This document shows positions 48,412 through 60,234 of a stretch of DNA of 64,000 bases, piece after piece; positions within the stretch are counted from its first letter, which is position 1; each line of letters begins with the position of its first letter. The DNA comes from Tieghemiomyces parasiticus (Eukaryota; Kickxellomycota; Dimargaritomycetes; Dimargaritales; Dimargaritaceae). The stretch spans positions 1 to 64,000 of the forward strand of contig JANBPT010000078.1 in assembly GCA_027575765.1 (NCBI GenBank). The letters run 5' to 3'. Under the pieces are notes generated by a model that searched no databases, was not told the DNA's origin, and saw only the letters and a list, made by a program, of their open reading frames with translations. The translations under genes and the position numbers were made by a program.

Positions 48412-48991
48412 GGGCTAAATTAGAGAACGTCAAGGCTGGCAGGGGGGAAGTAAGGAAACTCGGTTTAATATAAAAAAAAGTGGGTAATTGGTGCTAATCA
48501 GGAAAAGGGGAGGCCAATGAAGCAGGATAGGTCGGGTATCAGCGCGGGCATCAGCAGGTTGGTGTTGAATCTCAATGTGCAAGGCTGGATCAGTCTCAAT
48601 GAGCGGAGCGCACAGATCCAGCTGCTGCTGCCTGATGGGACTGCATGGACCGCTTCCTGGCTAAGGATCAAGCGAAATGTGTGGTATATATAAATCACGT
48701 GATGAGTAGTCTAGTTAGCCAGGTCGCCTCTCATTAGATTAGCAGAGTCGGCTCAGATCGATGACGCTGGGCCGAGGTATTGTCACTTCACAAGGGTGTG
48801 CTGCCCATCCAATACGGGCCAGCCTAATCGTTTGCACTGGACGACCGAAGGGAGAGCCGAGGTATTCAAACAGGTGTATATATATATCGATCGGAGAGCG
48901 AGTGTAAATACTATTAAAAAAATGCGATGAAAACACTCGTGGTTTGAAAAATGAGAATAAAAGGAAAAGCCGGGCGCGGTGGTAACGCTAC
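48412..48991. other. Intergenic spacer, probable promoter of the uL15m gene
   Basis: AT-richer DNA with TATATATA-type stretches at about 48690 and 48880. No gene is seen. Confidence 0.55.
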
Positions 48992-51620
48992 TCAGCGGCC
49001 AAATAAACCGAACGACGAGGTCGGGGTGGGCGTGAACGATCCGGCGGGGGCCGAGTTACTGGTACTACCGGCCGCTCCACTAAACCCGCCGGGAGTACCA
49101 GTTGATCCCAGCGCACTGCTACCGCCAAGGGCTGTGGCATTACCCGGAGGAGCCGGGCTGCCGGTGACCGCCCAGGCATGGCGACTGGCATAGGTCGACA
49201 ACGGGGTTCGCGGGGCAGCGGCGCCACCGACTTGGCCGTAAGACAACGGGGTGGCCGCCGAATTCGGGGCGACCCGCGTGGTGAGGTATGGCGAAGGCCG
49301 GTGGGCTGGGCCCGGCGTACCGAGCATGCTGCTCCCAGTTCCCAAGGTACGATGGAGAGAGGTGGAGGGTGGCGGGAGGGCAGCGGCCGCCCGGTAGGGC
49401 GACGCGTAATTATTAGAAGCGGCCGCCGTCGTTGCGGCGCCATGGTGAGCGGTCGATGCCGAGCGTAGTTTACCCTGGGCCTTGAGCTGGTTGAGCTCCG
49501 CCACACGGGTGGAGAGGTCCCGGCTGCTGGTATCTAGCCACTCGAGGGCGGTAAGGTGGGCACTAAGGATCTGGACGACCTGGGAGAACGGATCCTCACT
49601 CTCGGCTGCGGCCGATGTCGTGGTGGAGGTTGCTCCGCCCGCGGCAGGTTTGCCCATTCCGGTCACCTGGTTCAGTTCCTCGACAACGCCCGTGAGCTGG
49701 TCATTGACAGTCTCGAGGCGCTGGCCGATGGTCTCGGCGAGCCCGTAGACTCGCTCACGTTCGTCGTCGGCGCTCCGCAAGTGCGGGAGGGTGGGCTGGG
49801 ATCCACCGTAAGCCGCAAAGATAACCTTTTCGTACTCATCCAGGGTTTTGCCGAGGTCGTCTTGTTGGAGTTGGATGTACTCAAGGTTCTGGTCGATCAG
49901 CTTCTGGGAAAATTCGAGCTCGACTGTCTCCGCATAGAGCTTAGAAATTAAGTTTCCGTTGCCAAGCAGAGCCTGGTCCCACTCGGCTACGTCCAACGCC
50001 TGGCGGTGGAAGTCCCTTGTACAGTCATTAAGCTCCCGCGTCCATTTGTTAAGGATGTCCTCCAGCTTCTTGGTGCGCAAATTGCGAATGATCGGTTTGA
50101 TTTCCTCCTGGGGAAGCATACGCTGCGGTGCGCCGTTGGTGGACGTCGAGGTTGTAGGGGTCAGGGTCAGTGCCGAGGTGGTCGGGGCCCCACCAATACT
50201 GGTGGTGGCTGGAGCGGATGAGACAGCCGCACCTGTTGTGGTAGCCGCAGACGTGGTAGAGGCCGAAGCACCGAACCCACCAAAGCCCAGACCGCTGCTA
50301 CTGCTCGCGGTGCTAGTGGTGGTGGTACCAAAGAGACCGCCAGCGCTCTTACTGGCTCCAGCCGTAGAGGCGGCTCCTGTGAGGCTGAAAGCCGGAGCGG
50401 GAGCGCTGGTCGTGGTGCTTGACGCGGCCGCCGATGTCGTGGTGGGAGCGCCGAAGCCACCGAAGGCTGGGGCGGGTTTAGCCGCCTCTGAGGTAGTGGC
50501 CAAGGACGAGCCGCCAAGGACAAAAGCCGGAGCCGACTTTGCTGGTTCGGCGGTGGAGCTACCGAAGCCACCGAAGGCTGGCACAGGTTTAGACGCTTCC
50601 GAGGTGGTGGCCAAGGACGCCCCACCGAGGGAAAAGGCCGCAACAGGTTTCGCGGGCTCGGCAGCCGAAGCAGCAGCCGCACCGCCAAAGCTACCGAAGG
50701 CTGGGGCAGTTTTAACCGGTTCGGAGGTAGTTACAGAGGTCGAGCCGCCTAGGGCACCGAACGGGGAAGGATTGGCCGATACGGCAGTGGCTGACCCCTT
50801 GGGCGCCTCCGACGTGGCTGAGGAGGAAAGGCCAGTTAGACCGGTAGAAGTCGAGCCTGCAGCGTTGCTACCGCCAAAACTCCCGAATCCGGTGCTGAGA
50901 CCACCGCTCGTGGCCGTTCCGGCGCCAAATCCGCCGGCAACGCTGGTCCCCGAACTTGCGAAAGTTCCGGCCGCACTGGTCCCAGAGCTTCCAAACCCGG
51001 AGCTGTTGCTGCCCGCTGCTCCCGTGTTCCAGCTGCCACCGCCGAAAGACGGGGTCGTACCGGTACTGCCGCTCGTAGCCGGGGCGGCAGTGGTGGCAGC
51101 AGTGCCCCAGTTACCGCCGCTGCCGAAGGCTGGCGTGGCACCTGTCGGGGCGGCACTGGTCGCGGTAGTGCCCCAGCTGCTACCACCGAAAGCCGGGGTA
51201 GTCCCGGAGCTGCTACCACCGAAAGCCGGAGTGGTTCCAGAAGTTCCACCAGCAGTACTGGCTGCACCAGCTCCCCAGCTACTGCCGCCAAAAGCCGGAG
51301 CTTTGCTTGCAGTGCTTGATGGTGCAGCACCAAAGCTACCGAACGCCGAAGGCGCACCGGCGTTTTCTAAAGGGTGCGCATAATGGACAAGGATGGAATG
51401 AAAATAGGGAATCCGTTAGTATCAACATACACCCCTACATGATCATAATGACAAAGGAGGGGGGGATTACCCGGTTGAGCGACTTACGCTGGTTATTCTG
51501 TTGGTTTCCACTCGCGGAACCAAAGCCCGAACTGCCAAAACTGGCACCGCCGAAAGCTGGACGCGGGAGGGGATGTGTGAAAAATAAAATGAGGGCTAAG
51601 GAATCAATACCTGGGTTCAT
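48992..51620 (-). CDS. NSP1: FG-repeat nucleoporin Nsp1 (Nup62 family)
   Basis: Three exons on the minus strand. Exon 1, 51611-51620, is only 10 nt (ATG AAC CCA G). Intron 51557-51610 is 54 nt. Exon 2, 51488-51556, is 69 nt. Intron 51367-51487 has GTAAGT, TACTAAC and TTTAG. Exon 3 is 48992-51366. The phases join cleanly, giving 817 aa. Residues 1-440 are a Ser/Thr/Ala-rich FG domain (AFGG, GFGS, SFG), with a tandem unit of about 35 aa at 50400-50640. Residues about 450-655 are the Nsp1/Nup62 coiled coil (KLEDILNKWTREL, WDQALL, LEYIQLQQDDL). A tail of about 160 low-complexity residues ends FGLFGR. Nsp1 lines the central channel and the cytoplasmic Nup82-type complex of the nuclear pore. Another donor (GTAAGT near 51733) suggests a 5' UTR intron. 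Confidence 0.93.
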
Positions 51621-52662
51621 CGCGTGGACCTTTACTCGAAGCTGTGGGCGACCGAAGGTGGAATTTCAAACGGTGTAGACCTCGAAAATGCCCGTGGGCG
51701 TCGCGGCGACAGTTAGAGGGGTACTGTACTTACACATGACCGCTTAACGTGTTCTCTGGGGTCGTAGGGTATAGGGTGTTGGCGGCTGTAAAGAATTCCA
51801 CTAATGGCGAAAACCTGCGGAGTTTGTCTATCAGAATGACGAGTCAAATCTCGATAGGTGATAACCTGAGGTATTAGTTGCGAGAATCAAGGAAATGGGT
51901 GACAGGCTGCTCCGTGGCCAAAATGGAAAAAGGCCGCGGTAAGGTGGATAGGAAAAACAAATGGACGATGATGCGGTAACCTGCGTGGAGAGTCGGGAGT
52001 CTTGGGTGATGCCCAGGAGGGAATGTTGCAACGTGCTGGTGTCGATCCGCAGACGTACAGAGCTTCACCACCAGTGGGCGAAACAGTAGGTGAGGCTGAT
52101 CCGCCTCCTGCCTTACTATTGCTTTCTACCGGTCGTGCGCTGTCTGAAAAGACTTTGGCCTGGCCAGTTGGCCCTTAATCAATGTTCACCTTGACAGCCT
52201 ATAATTATTTCTACTTTGCAGGCTGTGCTGAGGCTCGGCTTCTTTGTTTATGTCGCTTGTGTAGCACACTTAGCCCTTCGGCCATTGCAGTCGAAATACT
52301 CTACATCATGCAGCCCCCCGAAAGGAGCGTTTATGTATCTATTAAACAAGCGCTATCGTTGAACGTGGACGCTTCATGTAACATGGTGAGGGTCGAAAAA
52401 GCCGGTTGGCGAGAGAAATGTGAAGTGGGTGTTGGAAAACAGCGTGTATACATTATGGGAGATGGTAGAGGGCGTCGAGAAAGATCCAAAGAGAAAAAGC
52501 AGCAGCTAGGGGTCGTCAGTGCGGGCAGGTATATGTAGTAGTGGGACAGCGAAAAGCGATATGTACTGATGTGCGAGGGATGCGTTCACGAAACGAGAGG
52601 TGGGAGGACGGGAAGAATAACGCGGTAGTTAGAGTAGAAGAAGGGAAGGCGGGGGTGCAACA
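51621..52662. other. Intergenic spacer
   Basis: Upstream region of NSP1 and 3' flank of SGF29. A plus-strand frame of 118 codons (52182-52538) has no recognisable features and I do not call it. Confidence 0.55.
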
Positions 52663-54086
52663 CTAGTACGGCTTGGACTTATTGGAGGCACTACGCTGGA
52701 TGTCGAGTACCATGCTGTGGTGGACCCGGTGTTCCACGTCCCCGTCGTCTTCGAAACGTAACTGGTAAGTGCCAAAATTGGGCGAGCTGGCGTCCTGATC
52801 GAGGTGCGCCAGGATGGTGGCCCGATAGAAACACGTGGTGTTGGGGTAGAGTGCCAGCACACTCTGTTTGGGTTGGAACTGACGTGAGGTCTTGGGCAGG
52901 GCACGCTGCCGCTGAGCCGTCAGCGTCGACGATACCGTGGTGCCATTGGGCGAGAGCGGGACGGGGTGCGGCAGCGGGATGAGATTTCGGCCGCTTAAGG
53001 TGTATTTTCTGAGCGATGGCGTGGCAGTAGAGGAAGGGTCGTGGCAGATGGTGAAGGAGGGAGAGAGGACGAGAGGAAATGTGAGCATGGTACTGGTAAG
53101 AATAGGGCGAGATGGTTAGCTGCGCAGAGCTTAGGCCACGTATTGGATGGGATCACTTACGGCTTAACACCCGATTCGTCCTTGACGACGTCCTCAACTT
53201 CGTATCGGTTCTTGTCGGCATGAAACTGTGTGACCGCCGCCAAGATCCACTCCTCGGTCTTATCTTTGGGTTTAGAGGTCTTGGCCGCAACCTGGCCGGG
53301 GATATAAGGTTCGATGAATAGAATAAAAGAGGAATAGTAGTGAAGGGATTAGACCAGGATGACGCGCAGAAGCACTATCAAGGAGGGTTGCTTTGCAAGG
53401 CATACACTTACAACAGTGCCGACCATGACAGGAGCGGAGACTAGGTTCTGTGACGACGTCGTGGAAGAGGCGCTGTCGTAATCAAGTTGGGTATCGGCCA
53501 CGCTTCTCGTATTGTGGCGAACACCGTTGGCCGGTCCGTTGGTTTTGAGGTGGGCAGGTCCCTGTTGTGCCACGTTCAAAATGACAAGTGGTTAGTGCCG
53601 GTTGAAACTAATAATAAAAGCATGAAAGGGGCTTCTTATCTAAAAACCTGTCAGGCCGGTCGGGCCATTGCTAGAACGGGCCCATAGGCCACTGTTAATG
53701 GGCTGGCTTAGGATGCGACTTACCTCTCGGGAGCTATTCGAACCCCCTGCACTAGGCAGGGCAGCCTGCATCCTTTTGACCTTGGCCAGTATACTCTGGA
53801 GCAGGATCTGTTCCTGCTGGGCCTGATCGATGCCGCTACTGTAGACTTGGGTCAGGGTCTGTAGGACCTGGGCCTGGTCGACGGCAGAGCTGCTGCGACG
53901 CTGGCTGCTTCCAGAACTACCAGAGCCCTCCGAGGTCCCGGAAGGTTTTTGCACGGAATCGAGCTGCCGCCGCACGTCTTGAAGCCGCTCCATAAACTGG
54001 TGGGTTTCCACGTGGGTCTTTTTCAGCTTGTTCAGGTCTGCCTGAACCTCGGGCCACAGCTGTTTGGGGTTGCCCGGCTCGTCCAT
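52663..54086 (-). CDS. SGF29: SAGA-associated factor 29 (tandem Tudor H3K4me reader)
   Basis: Four exons: 53724-54086, 53412-53561, 53161-53291 and 52663-53008. All introns (162, 120 and 152 nt) start GTAAGT. The joined frame is 990 nt, 329 aa. The N-terminal 110 residues are Leu/Gln/Lys-rich and probably coiled coil. A Ser/Gly linker follows, then the SGF29 double Tudor: VGTV joined to VAAKTSK, EEWILAAV, YEVEDV, then KYTLSGRNLIPLP. Last is VLALYPNTTCFYRA with FEDD, the face that binds methylated H3K4 in SGF29 proteins. It links SAGA (Gcn5 acetyltransferase) to promoters. The exon joins reproduce family motifs across boundaries, which supports the model. Confidence 0.93.
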
Positions 54087-56034
54087 GGCGATGCCGGTGG
54101 ACAATATACGAATCTGGGTGTATGTCAGTGGCGCAGTCAAAAATGATACGTAGTAGTGCGGTACTGGTGGTAGACGGCAATGTCGCGTTGGAAGGCTATG
54201 GACCTAATAGGAAGGAGGCGAAACGGAATTTGCAAGGAAACCGGAGGGAGGAAAAGGGTGGCCTGAATGACGCACTCCGGTACGGACTGGATTCTACGTT
54301 AAGGTAGGTGGCTGGCTACGCGCTTGCACTGGAGGGGCCTAGGACGTGGCAGAGATGGCTGCAGACGGGCGTGGTACGAACGGGGATGACCAACGAGCCT
54401 AATTGGGTCAGGGACTAGTAAGGTTGTTGAAGTGCGGAGTAGAAGAGTATGAGGAAGAAAGTGGCAAATGGGACGCGACTTGGTATACAAAGAACCTCCG
54501 TACGCGTACGACGAAAACTGTTTCAGGGGAGATTGAGGGGAGGGAGCCGTGTGCGAGGGTCGTGGCGGCCGCTCTAAACAATCTAGGGAAGCGTTGAGGG
54601 ACCAGGACGGTAAGGTCACACGTCCCTTCCAAAGACCAAAACGAGTGGAGGCGCGTGGTGGTGCTCGGGGAAGGGAGTACAATCGTTAGTCGTGCGCTTC
54701 TGGTGTCGTCACGCGCGGGTAATCCGGGATTCAGGGAGCCAAGGCGGCGTACGAAGGCCGACGGCGAATGTACATATAAACACGAGAAAGAGGATGGGAA
54801 AGTCGGCTAACGAGGCGTAGATGATCTAAGGTGTCAGGAGGTGTACAACCAAGGCAACGATGGGAGGGGCGGGCTATGACCAGCTGGGGAACCGGCAAGT
54901 GCGACATTGCCCTCGGAGGTCGCAAAACGGGGACTGACTTTCGAGGTGACTATTAAGCTGCCGGGGTGAAAAGGTGCGGGTCGAACTAGCCGTACTTGGG
55001 CCGGGATAGCGAAGCCAAGGTGTCTCGGCGAGTGGGTAGTGGCAGGTCACTTGGCCAAAGACTTGGCCCGGCCGTTTATGGGACGAGAAGGGAGAAGCGT
55101 GGTACGGCAGGCTGGAAAAAGGTGGCAGTAGAAAGGGACGCCCAAGCCACGTCTGGACCTGGACTACATGGTGGGAGGTGACTGTAATTTATATATGAAG
55201 GCAGTGTGGGGGGCATGCACGAGCTGGGGTATGTGTATGCGCGTTGTACCACTCGGGCGGAAATGACCAGGTGAGAAACGAGACGGAGGAACAGATTAAA
55301 TGCGGCGGTGGGAGAAACTCGGAGACGCCAGCGGAGCCAAACTACCTCATTTTAGACGGTCGGCTGGTGCAGTTGGGGGGGGCTATAGGACGGTGACACC
55401 TTTCGAAGTTATACTGCCTATACAGCCAGAGGGGAGGGGAAAGGAGCATACAGCGGAGGGTGGTCCTGTGTTTACTTTGTCTCCAAGGACAGCCATGGCG
55501 GACGTTGGGCGCAACTGTTGAAAGGTGCGCGGGGATGGGGCGCCCAATTGACAGTTAAGATGGAGCAATGGCAAATACGCGCCGGCTAGAACTCGTCGCG
55601 GCAAGCCCTGATGCCAAAGGCTCGCACGGACTACCTTGGTAGATGAAGTGGCTGTGGCAGCATTGCCCATATCCGGCATGGAACCTGACCTGTGGGATTG
55701 GCAGCATTGTTTGGCCGACACCGGCACACTCTAACCCCAACTGTCGCCCACAACCACACCATCAATTTCTACCTACGCCCGTTCTTGGCCTTATTCAAAT
55801 ACGCTTGCGCTAACTCCGTCCAACCGGAGTATACTAATCCAGCATCGAGGGGGCCACCTGGTCCCACCAGCATGCCCGGTTAACTAACTGTACAGCCTAG
55901 ATATCTGTGAATTGGGAATGCGGATGCATTTAATGGAGTGATTGCCAAGGTTAGGGGGCTGTGTGCGAATGATGATGATGGCTGAGGTGATAGTGGTCAA
56001 GGGAGGGCAATGCAGAGGCGCGGTGGAAATATAT
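54087..56034. other. Gene-free spacer
   Basis: About 2 kb, purine-rich on the plus strand from 54200 to 55400, with no frame I can support. It includes the SGF29 promoter. Confidence 0.5.
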
Positions 56035-57528
56035 CTAGGTCATGTCCATGTCGGGCTGGGGCTGGGGCCGGGTGGCCGGCACGGCTGGTAGCCGGCCTAC
56101 CTCGCCAGCAGCAGTCAGAATGGCGGCAGCGGGCACCGGGCGACGTTTCATACGGGCCTTCCGCGTGGGCTCGACCTGCATCTTACGCAACAGGCGACTG
56201 AGCCGATCGTCCACAGGGTCCTTCTCGGCGGCGCGGCGGGCCGGGCGTTTACCCCCAGCTTTTAAGGTAGGCCAAGACCGATGAATGGGCCGCGCAGTCG
56301 CCGACCCCGCAGAGCCGTGGCGAGTCTGAGCACTCGGGTGGTATTCTTGTACAGTGCGCCAGTACAGTCGCTCAGTTTCGCCCGTCAGGGCCGTTAGCTG
56401 GACGGGTGCGCCAGCCACCCGCACAGGTGGCAAGGTATCAAGCTGTTGCACGAGTGCCTGGGCACCGGGGCGCTTGAGCCGGACGTATCCGCTCGTATCG
56501 TCGCGACGGAAATCGACACTATGCACCGTGGCGTGCCGCTCGAAGGCCTCCTTGATCTGCTGGTGGGTGGCCGAGGGGTCGACGGCGTCAAATCGGATTA
56601 CCGTATTTGGTAACGGATTGGTCACGCTGTTCTTGCGTGACCGAGCGGGCTTGGGTGGCCGGGATATCGAGTGTGGGGCCGGGGGTTGGCTTGACGGTGC
56701 CATCCGGACGTAGTATAGTGGCTGCCCCCGGAAGGATCGGCAGTGCTCGAGCACGTAGTCAACGGCCTCAGGCGCGCGGAACTGCATCACGTAGGTTTCC
56801 TCAGCGACCGGACATAGTGATGCTACCCCGTTGCAATGGGCGCCGGGATGGCTAGCGGGCGGCAGGAAGGATCGCAGCTCCGCCGCGGCCGAGTGGCCGG
56901 TGTAAAAGGTATTGAGGCTCGACAAGTCCATGCGCTCGAGAAAGCCGCGTACCGACACGGTACAGCGTTCCCGGTAGCTCAGGGTCTTCTCCTCACCCGT
57001 ACTCGGCCGACGGCGGACAAAGAGCTGGTTAGCGCTAAGCTCCAGAAACTCAGACGCTACCAGAGCCCGCAGGACCATGTTGAGGTCGGTGGTGATTTGT
57101 CGAATTCGCTGAAAACCGGCCAGAACAATAACCGGAAGCCCTAGCGGGTGGGTGCGGGAAAAACGGTATCATGGGCGGTTGAATTGGGCGGATTAGTAGG
57201 TGAATCAGACACCCCGACGAGGCCGGGTTCATTTCTAGCTTCTGCGTGGGTTATCAGTCACAGCTCTGGTCGGATCCAGGTAGGTTATTGACTTACAGGC
57301 CTGGTCAAGCGGGGATTCCGCTGAAAAATAATAGGCATCGGTATCGGGCTGGTCAGGGCCCTGACGGCGCTTAGTCAGGGCTTCGCGGACGATAATCAAG
57401 GTGCTGTTGATCTGCTCGGTCGTAAAGTAGTGCTCCATGCGCCGGAGCAGGGCTGGTTGAATCCTTTGCATCTCATTCTCTAGGGATTCCTTGACTGGCT
57501 CAGCCTGGACAATGTCCATGCTGGACAT
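56035..57528 (-). CDS. LARP7: La-related protein 7 / Pof8-type RNA-binding protein
   Basis: Two exons: 57297-57528 (donor GTAAGT) and 56035-57140 (acceptor CGCTAG, with TACTAAT upstream), 445 aa. Choosing this acceptor rather than the nearer TTTTCAG keeps the phase and restores a La-motif core: LLRRMEHYF, then WLPVIVLAGFQRIRQIT, LRALVASEFLELS and FVRRR. A divergent central RRM-like segment follows (to about 235). At about 252-345 is an xRRM-like domain: NTVIRFDAVD, IKEAF, VHSVDFRRDD, GYVRLKRP, then LTGETERLYW. This order (La motif, RRM1, C-terminal xRRM) is that of genuine La and LARP7 proteins. Fission-yeast Pof8 is the telomerase RNA LARP7. I prefer LARP7 over La because the RRM1 is poorly conserved and the xRRM closes the protein. 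Confidence 0.82.
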
Positions 57529-59083
57529 GACTGCCCGAGAGATGGATGCGCCTATGGGACTGCACTGGAAAAAGCAAGTTTTAAGTCGACCGAGACGAAT
57601 GGGCTAACCGCAAGCTGATAAGGGGTTAAAGGCGAGACAAGTGGGAATGCAAAACAGATTGGTATTAAAACTGGGCGTGGAGTTGATGCGAGATGGTGGG
57701 TTACAACGCGGTAGGGCACGGGGTGTATTTAAACTCCAAGAGGGCTGGGTTGAACAGTACCAATACTGCGGCAATGCTACCCAAGCTATCTGCTACGTCA
57801 CGAAGGCGCATGCAACCCGGGCGGTGTCTTTTTTATGTATCGGCGCCAAAACCATAAAAGCAGTCAGCGCAGCTTTCTGTACAGGAGCCGCGGTGAACTA
57901 CCCCAGTTTGGTTGACCTAGTCAAACGTTGTGGTGATGGGCGTATACATAATCTGAGTTGACACCGAGCTTATCTGTAGACAGTCGGCTACTAGAGTAAA
58001 TACTGAAGTGCAATTAGATTGTTCTCTCAGATAATGTATCCTAGAAATACTGGTGTCATACCAGCCTAGGATGTGGTGGGGGATTGACACTACCCTAGCC
58101 TTGATTTTAAATATTTACTTTCCATTCACTAGTGTATTGTAATAGGGTGGATAGGATCTTAGAAAACGAATATGAAAGGGAGGAAAAGTGAAGGATGGTA
58201 AATATGCGATCCAGCCTTGTTTTGGCAGGTAAATGGGATGGTGAAAGCGGTAGCCAAGGAAAAGAAGAAGGAAAAGGATTGGCTGCGAGGCCAGGCCCGC
58301 TGTACCCTCTCGCATTGATGATACCCTCTTTGCTACCCTCGGTCCGGAGCAGCCCAAGTCGGTGGGGTTGGGATGAGCGGGGGGTCTCCTCCGTCCTGGC
58401 ACCATACAGGTACCTCTGTGGCTATCCTTTTAGGGGTTTTCTTCTGTGTTCGATTTCCGCCGATCTGACAGCTTTGGTGTCAGCACCCAAAAGCCGACGT
58501 CCGCAGAAACCCTGCAAGCCACGGCGACGCCTTGCAGATATGGCCACAGCCCTTTAGCACTGACAATTGGCTGAATTAAAAGATTTATGACCTTGTTCGC
58601 GACCCACCACCAGGTCCCAATTTCGCGCACATCTCCCGGCAATATAAGCCAAACGAATCCTACCGATGCCTTTCTAACTTGTCTATATCTATCCTTGCGG
58701 CTCTTACAATAAACCACCCTCCCGGGGTTCTGGATTACCACATAATAATTTATAAACAATAAAACGTCGCCGATAGTGATGACTATGACGACGTGGCGTT
58801 TTCCTTTAGGTCTTCGTAGGGCTAAAGGGGCCGGTGTAGAACTGTTTAGTGTACAGTCTCCGCCGCCTTTATTAAGGCATGTACATGTATACGCTCATCA
58901 CCATGAAACCCAGAAGGTCTGACCGACTGGCATATAGGTACACCTTCACCGCAGATTTCCTAAAGACATAAGTGTCCACAAACCATCCACAAAACTGCGG
59001 GTTAGCCCAGCCGTAGCCATACGAATGGTGTACCCATTGATGCTGCAGTGCTGACTATTTATGTATTGTTGAGCCCGATGACA
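57529..59083. other. Gene-free spacer
   Basis: A plus-strand open frame of 106 codons (57641-57961) starts with GTG and has no family features. The rest is interrupted. No RNA gene is recognised. Confidence 0.5.
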
Positions 59084-59608
59084 CTACGCAGAGGAGCTGT
59101 AGTTAGGATACAGCGCGACGGCCACCTGGTCTATAAACTCGTCGTGGACCGCAAAGTAGAGATATAGAAACTGTAGGCTCACATTCGAGCGCTCGGGCCC
59201 CAGCAGATGGCACAACATGCTGCTGTTGAGCGTACGGTTAAGGTAGGCAGCATACAGCAGCTCAAGTACACCGTCTCCTGCCACTGCGGTTACGTGGCGG
59301 TAACTCCGGGTGATAAGTCGGAAACGGCTCTGACAAGCGTTCCTGTCCCGCCCGGGTAAGCTTCGGGCGACGGCACTCCAGAAGCCGAAAGGCGGCTGAA
59401 CCCTGGTCTCGGATAGACCGACGCTACTCGGTCCTAGAATCAGACGGTAGAGCCCCAGGAAATTCGGCATGGCATCGAGGCGTCTGGGGTCTAGATTGTA
59501 GATGGCACGCAGGAGGGATATGTCTTCGGACGATTCCCAGAAGCGGCAGGGCGAGGCTGTACGAGCTGGGGAGCCACACTCTCCGGGGGCATTGCCTTGA
59601 AGTGACAT
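59084..59608 (-). CDS. Myb/SANT-like protein of unknown function, paralog A
   Basis: Single exon, 174 aa, ATG at 59608. I do not recognise a named family. It aligns by eye along its length with the protein at 60871-61413. Shared landmarks are FWESSEDISLLRAIYNLDPRRL near the N-terminus (Trp, acidic pair, leucine helix and NLDPxRL), FWSAVARSLPGR...CQSRFRLI in the middle, LELLYA, LLGPE and HDEF near the end. The pattern of Trp, acidic helix, then W-x-x-V-A, R and C-x-x-x-F resembles one Myb/SANT repeat with a long insertion, suggesting DNA or chromatin binding (inference). It is in the same orientation as its paralog, 1.3 kb apart. Confidence 0.72.
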   Translation of the reverse strand: MSLQGNAPGECGSPARTASPCRFWESSEDISLLRAIYNLDPRRLDAMPNFLGLYRLILGPSSVGLSETRVQPPFGFWSAVARSLPGRDRNACQSRFRLITRSYRHVTAVAGDGVLELLYAAYLNRTLNSSMLCHLLGPERSNVSLQFLYLYFAVHDEFIDQVAVALYPNYSSSA

Positions 59609-60234
59609 GGCGCGCTCAAAGGGATATTAGTATAGGGGTTGGGTAGGTGATCAACACGGTGTGGAGGTATTAGCTTCGATGGCTTGTCCTACAGCAGATT
59701 GACTGCGGGTGCTATGATCGCTCAGACGAGAGAGGGTTCGGAGAGTGGGGTTAATAATGGTAGTAGGAAAATGTGTAGGAGAAAACCGCATTTTCTCTGA
59801 AAAGGCCGAGTCGGGAAGGCGCCGGATCAGCCGGTCATTTTTATAAAATGTCGAATTGGGGGGGGGGTGCCAACACTAGCCTGTTAACCAGTAAATCGAT
59901 TTGATCTGGTTGGAACAGCATATAGCCACACAATCGTCGTGCGTGCTGTTAGACAGCATCAGGTACTGTGGCTTCGGTAGACTCAGTGGCCAGCGTGTCG
60001 TCCATTTTGACCAGGGCGCCATCCCTGTCGGCCACGCAGTTACTCGGGTCGATCTCGGCTATAGGCAGTGGCGTGCTACTGATGACTCCATGTCCCGGTA
60101 ACCGCAATTCAGGTGGACAGACCTAGTCTTATATTTCGACCAAGAGTCAGTTCGATCTGGGTGGCCAGCCTCTGCCGGTTGCACTACATGTGCATGGTAT
60201 TCAATTAACGCTAAAGCGAAGAAAATACCTGTAA
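59609..60234. other. Spacer between the Myb-like genes, left part
   Basis: Probable promoter of paralog A. A run of ten G lies at 59858-59867. No gene is supported. Confidence 0.5.

Noticed and set aside
49959..51383. 474-codon plus-strand open frame opposite NSP1
   Set aside because: Shadow of the FG-repeat coding strand: biased codon use keeps the antisense frame open, its Val/Pro/Ala content mirrors the Ser/Thr/Gly/Ala repeats, and splice sites and motifs support the minus strand.
52182..52538. 118-codon plus-strand frame
   Set aside because: No family features; its charged tail follows from local purine-rich sequence.
57641..57961. 106-codon plus-strand frame
   Set aside because: Begins with GTG and shows no domain, splice structure or codon bias like the neighbours.
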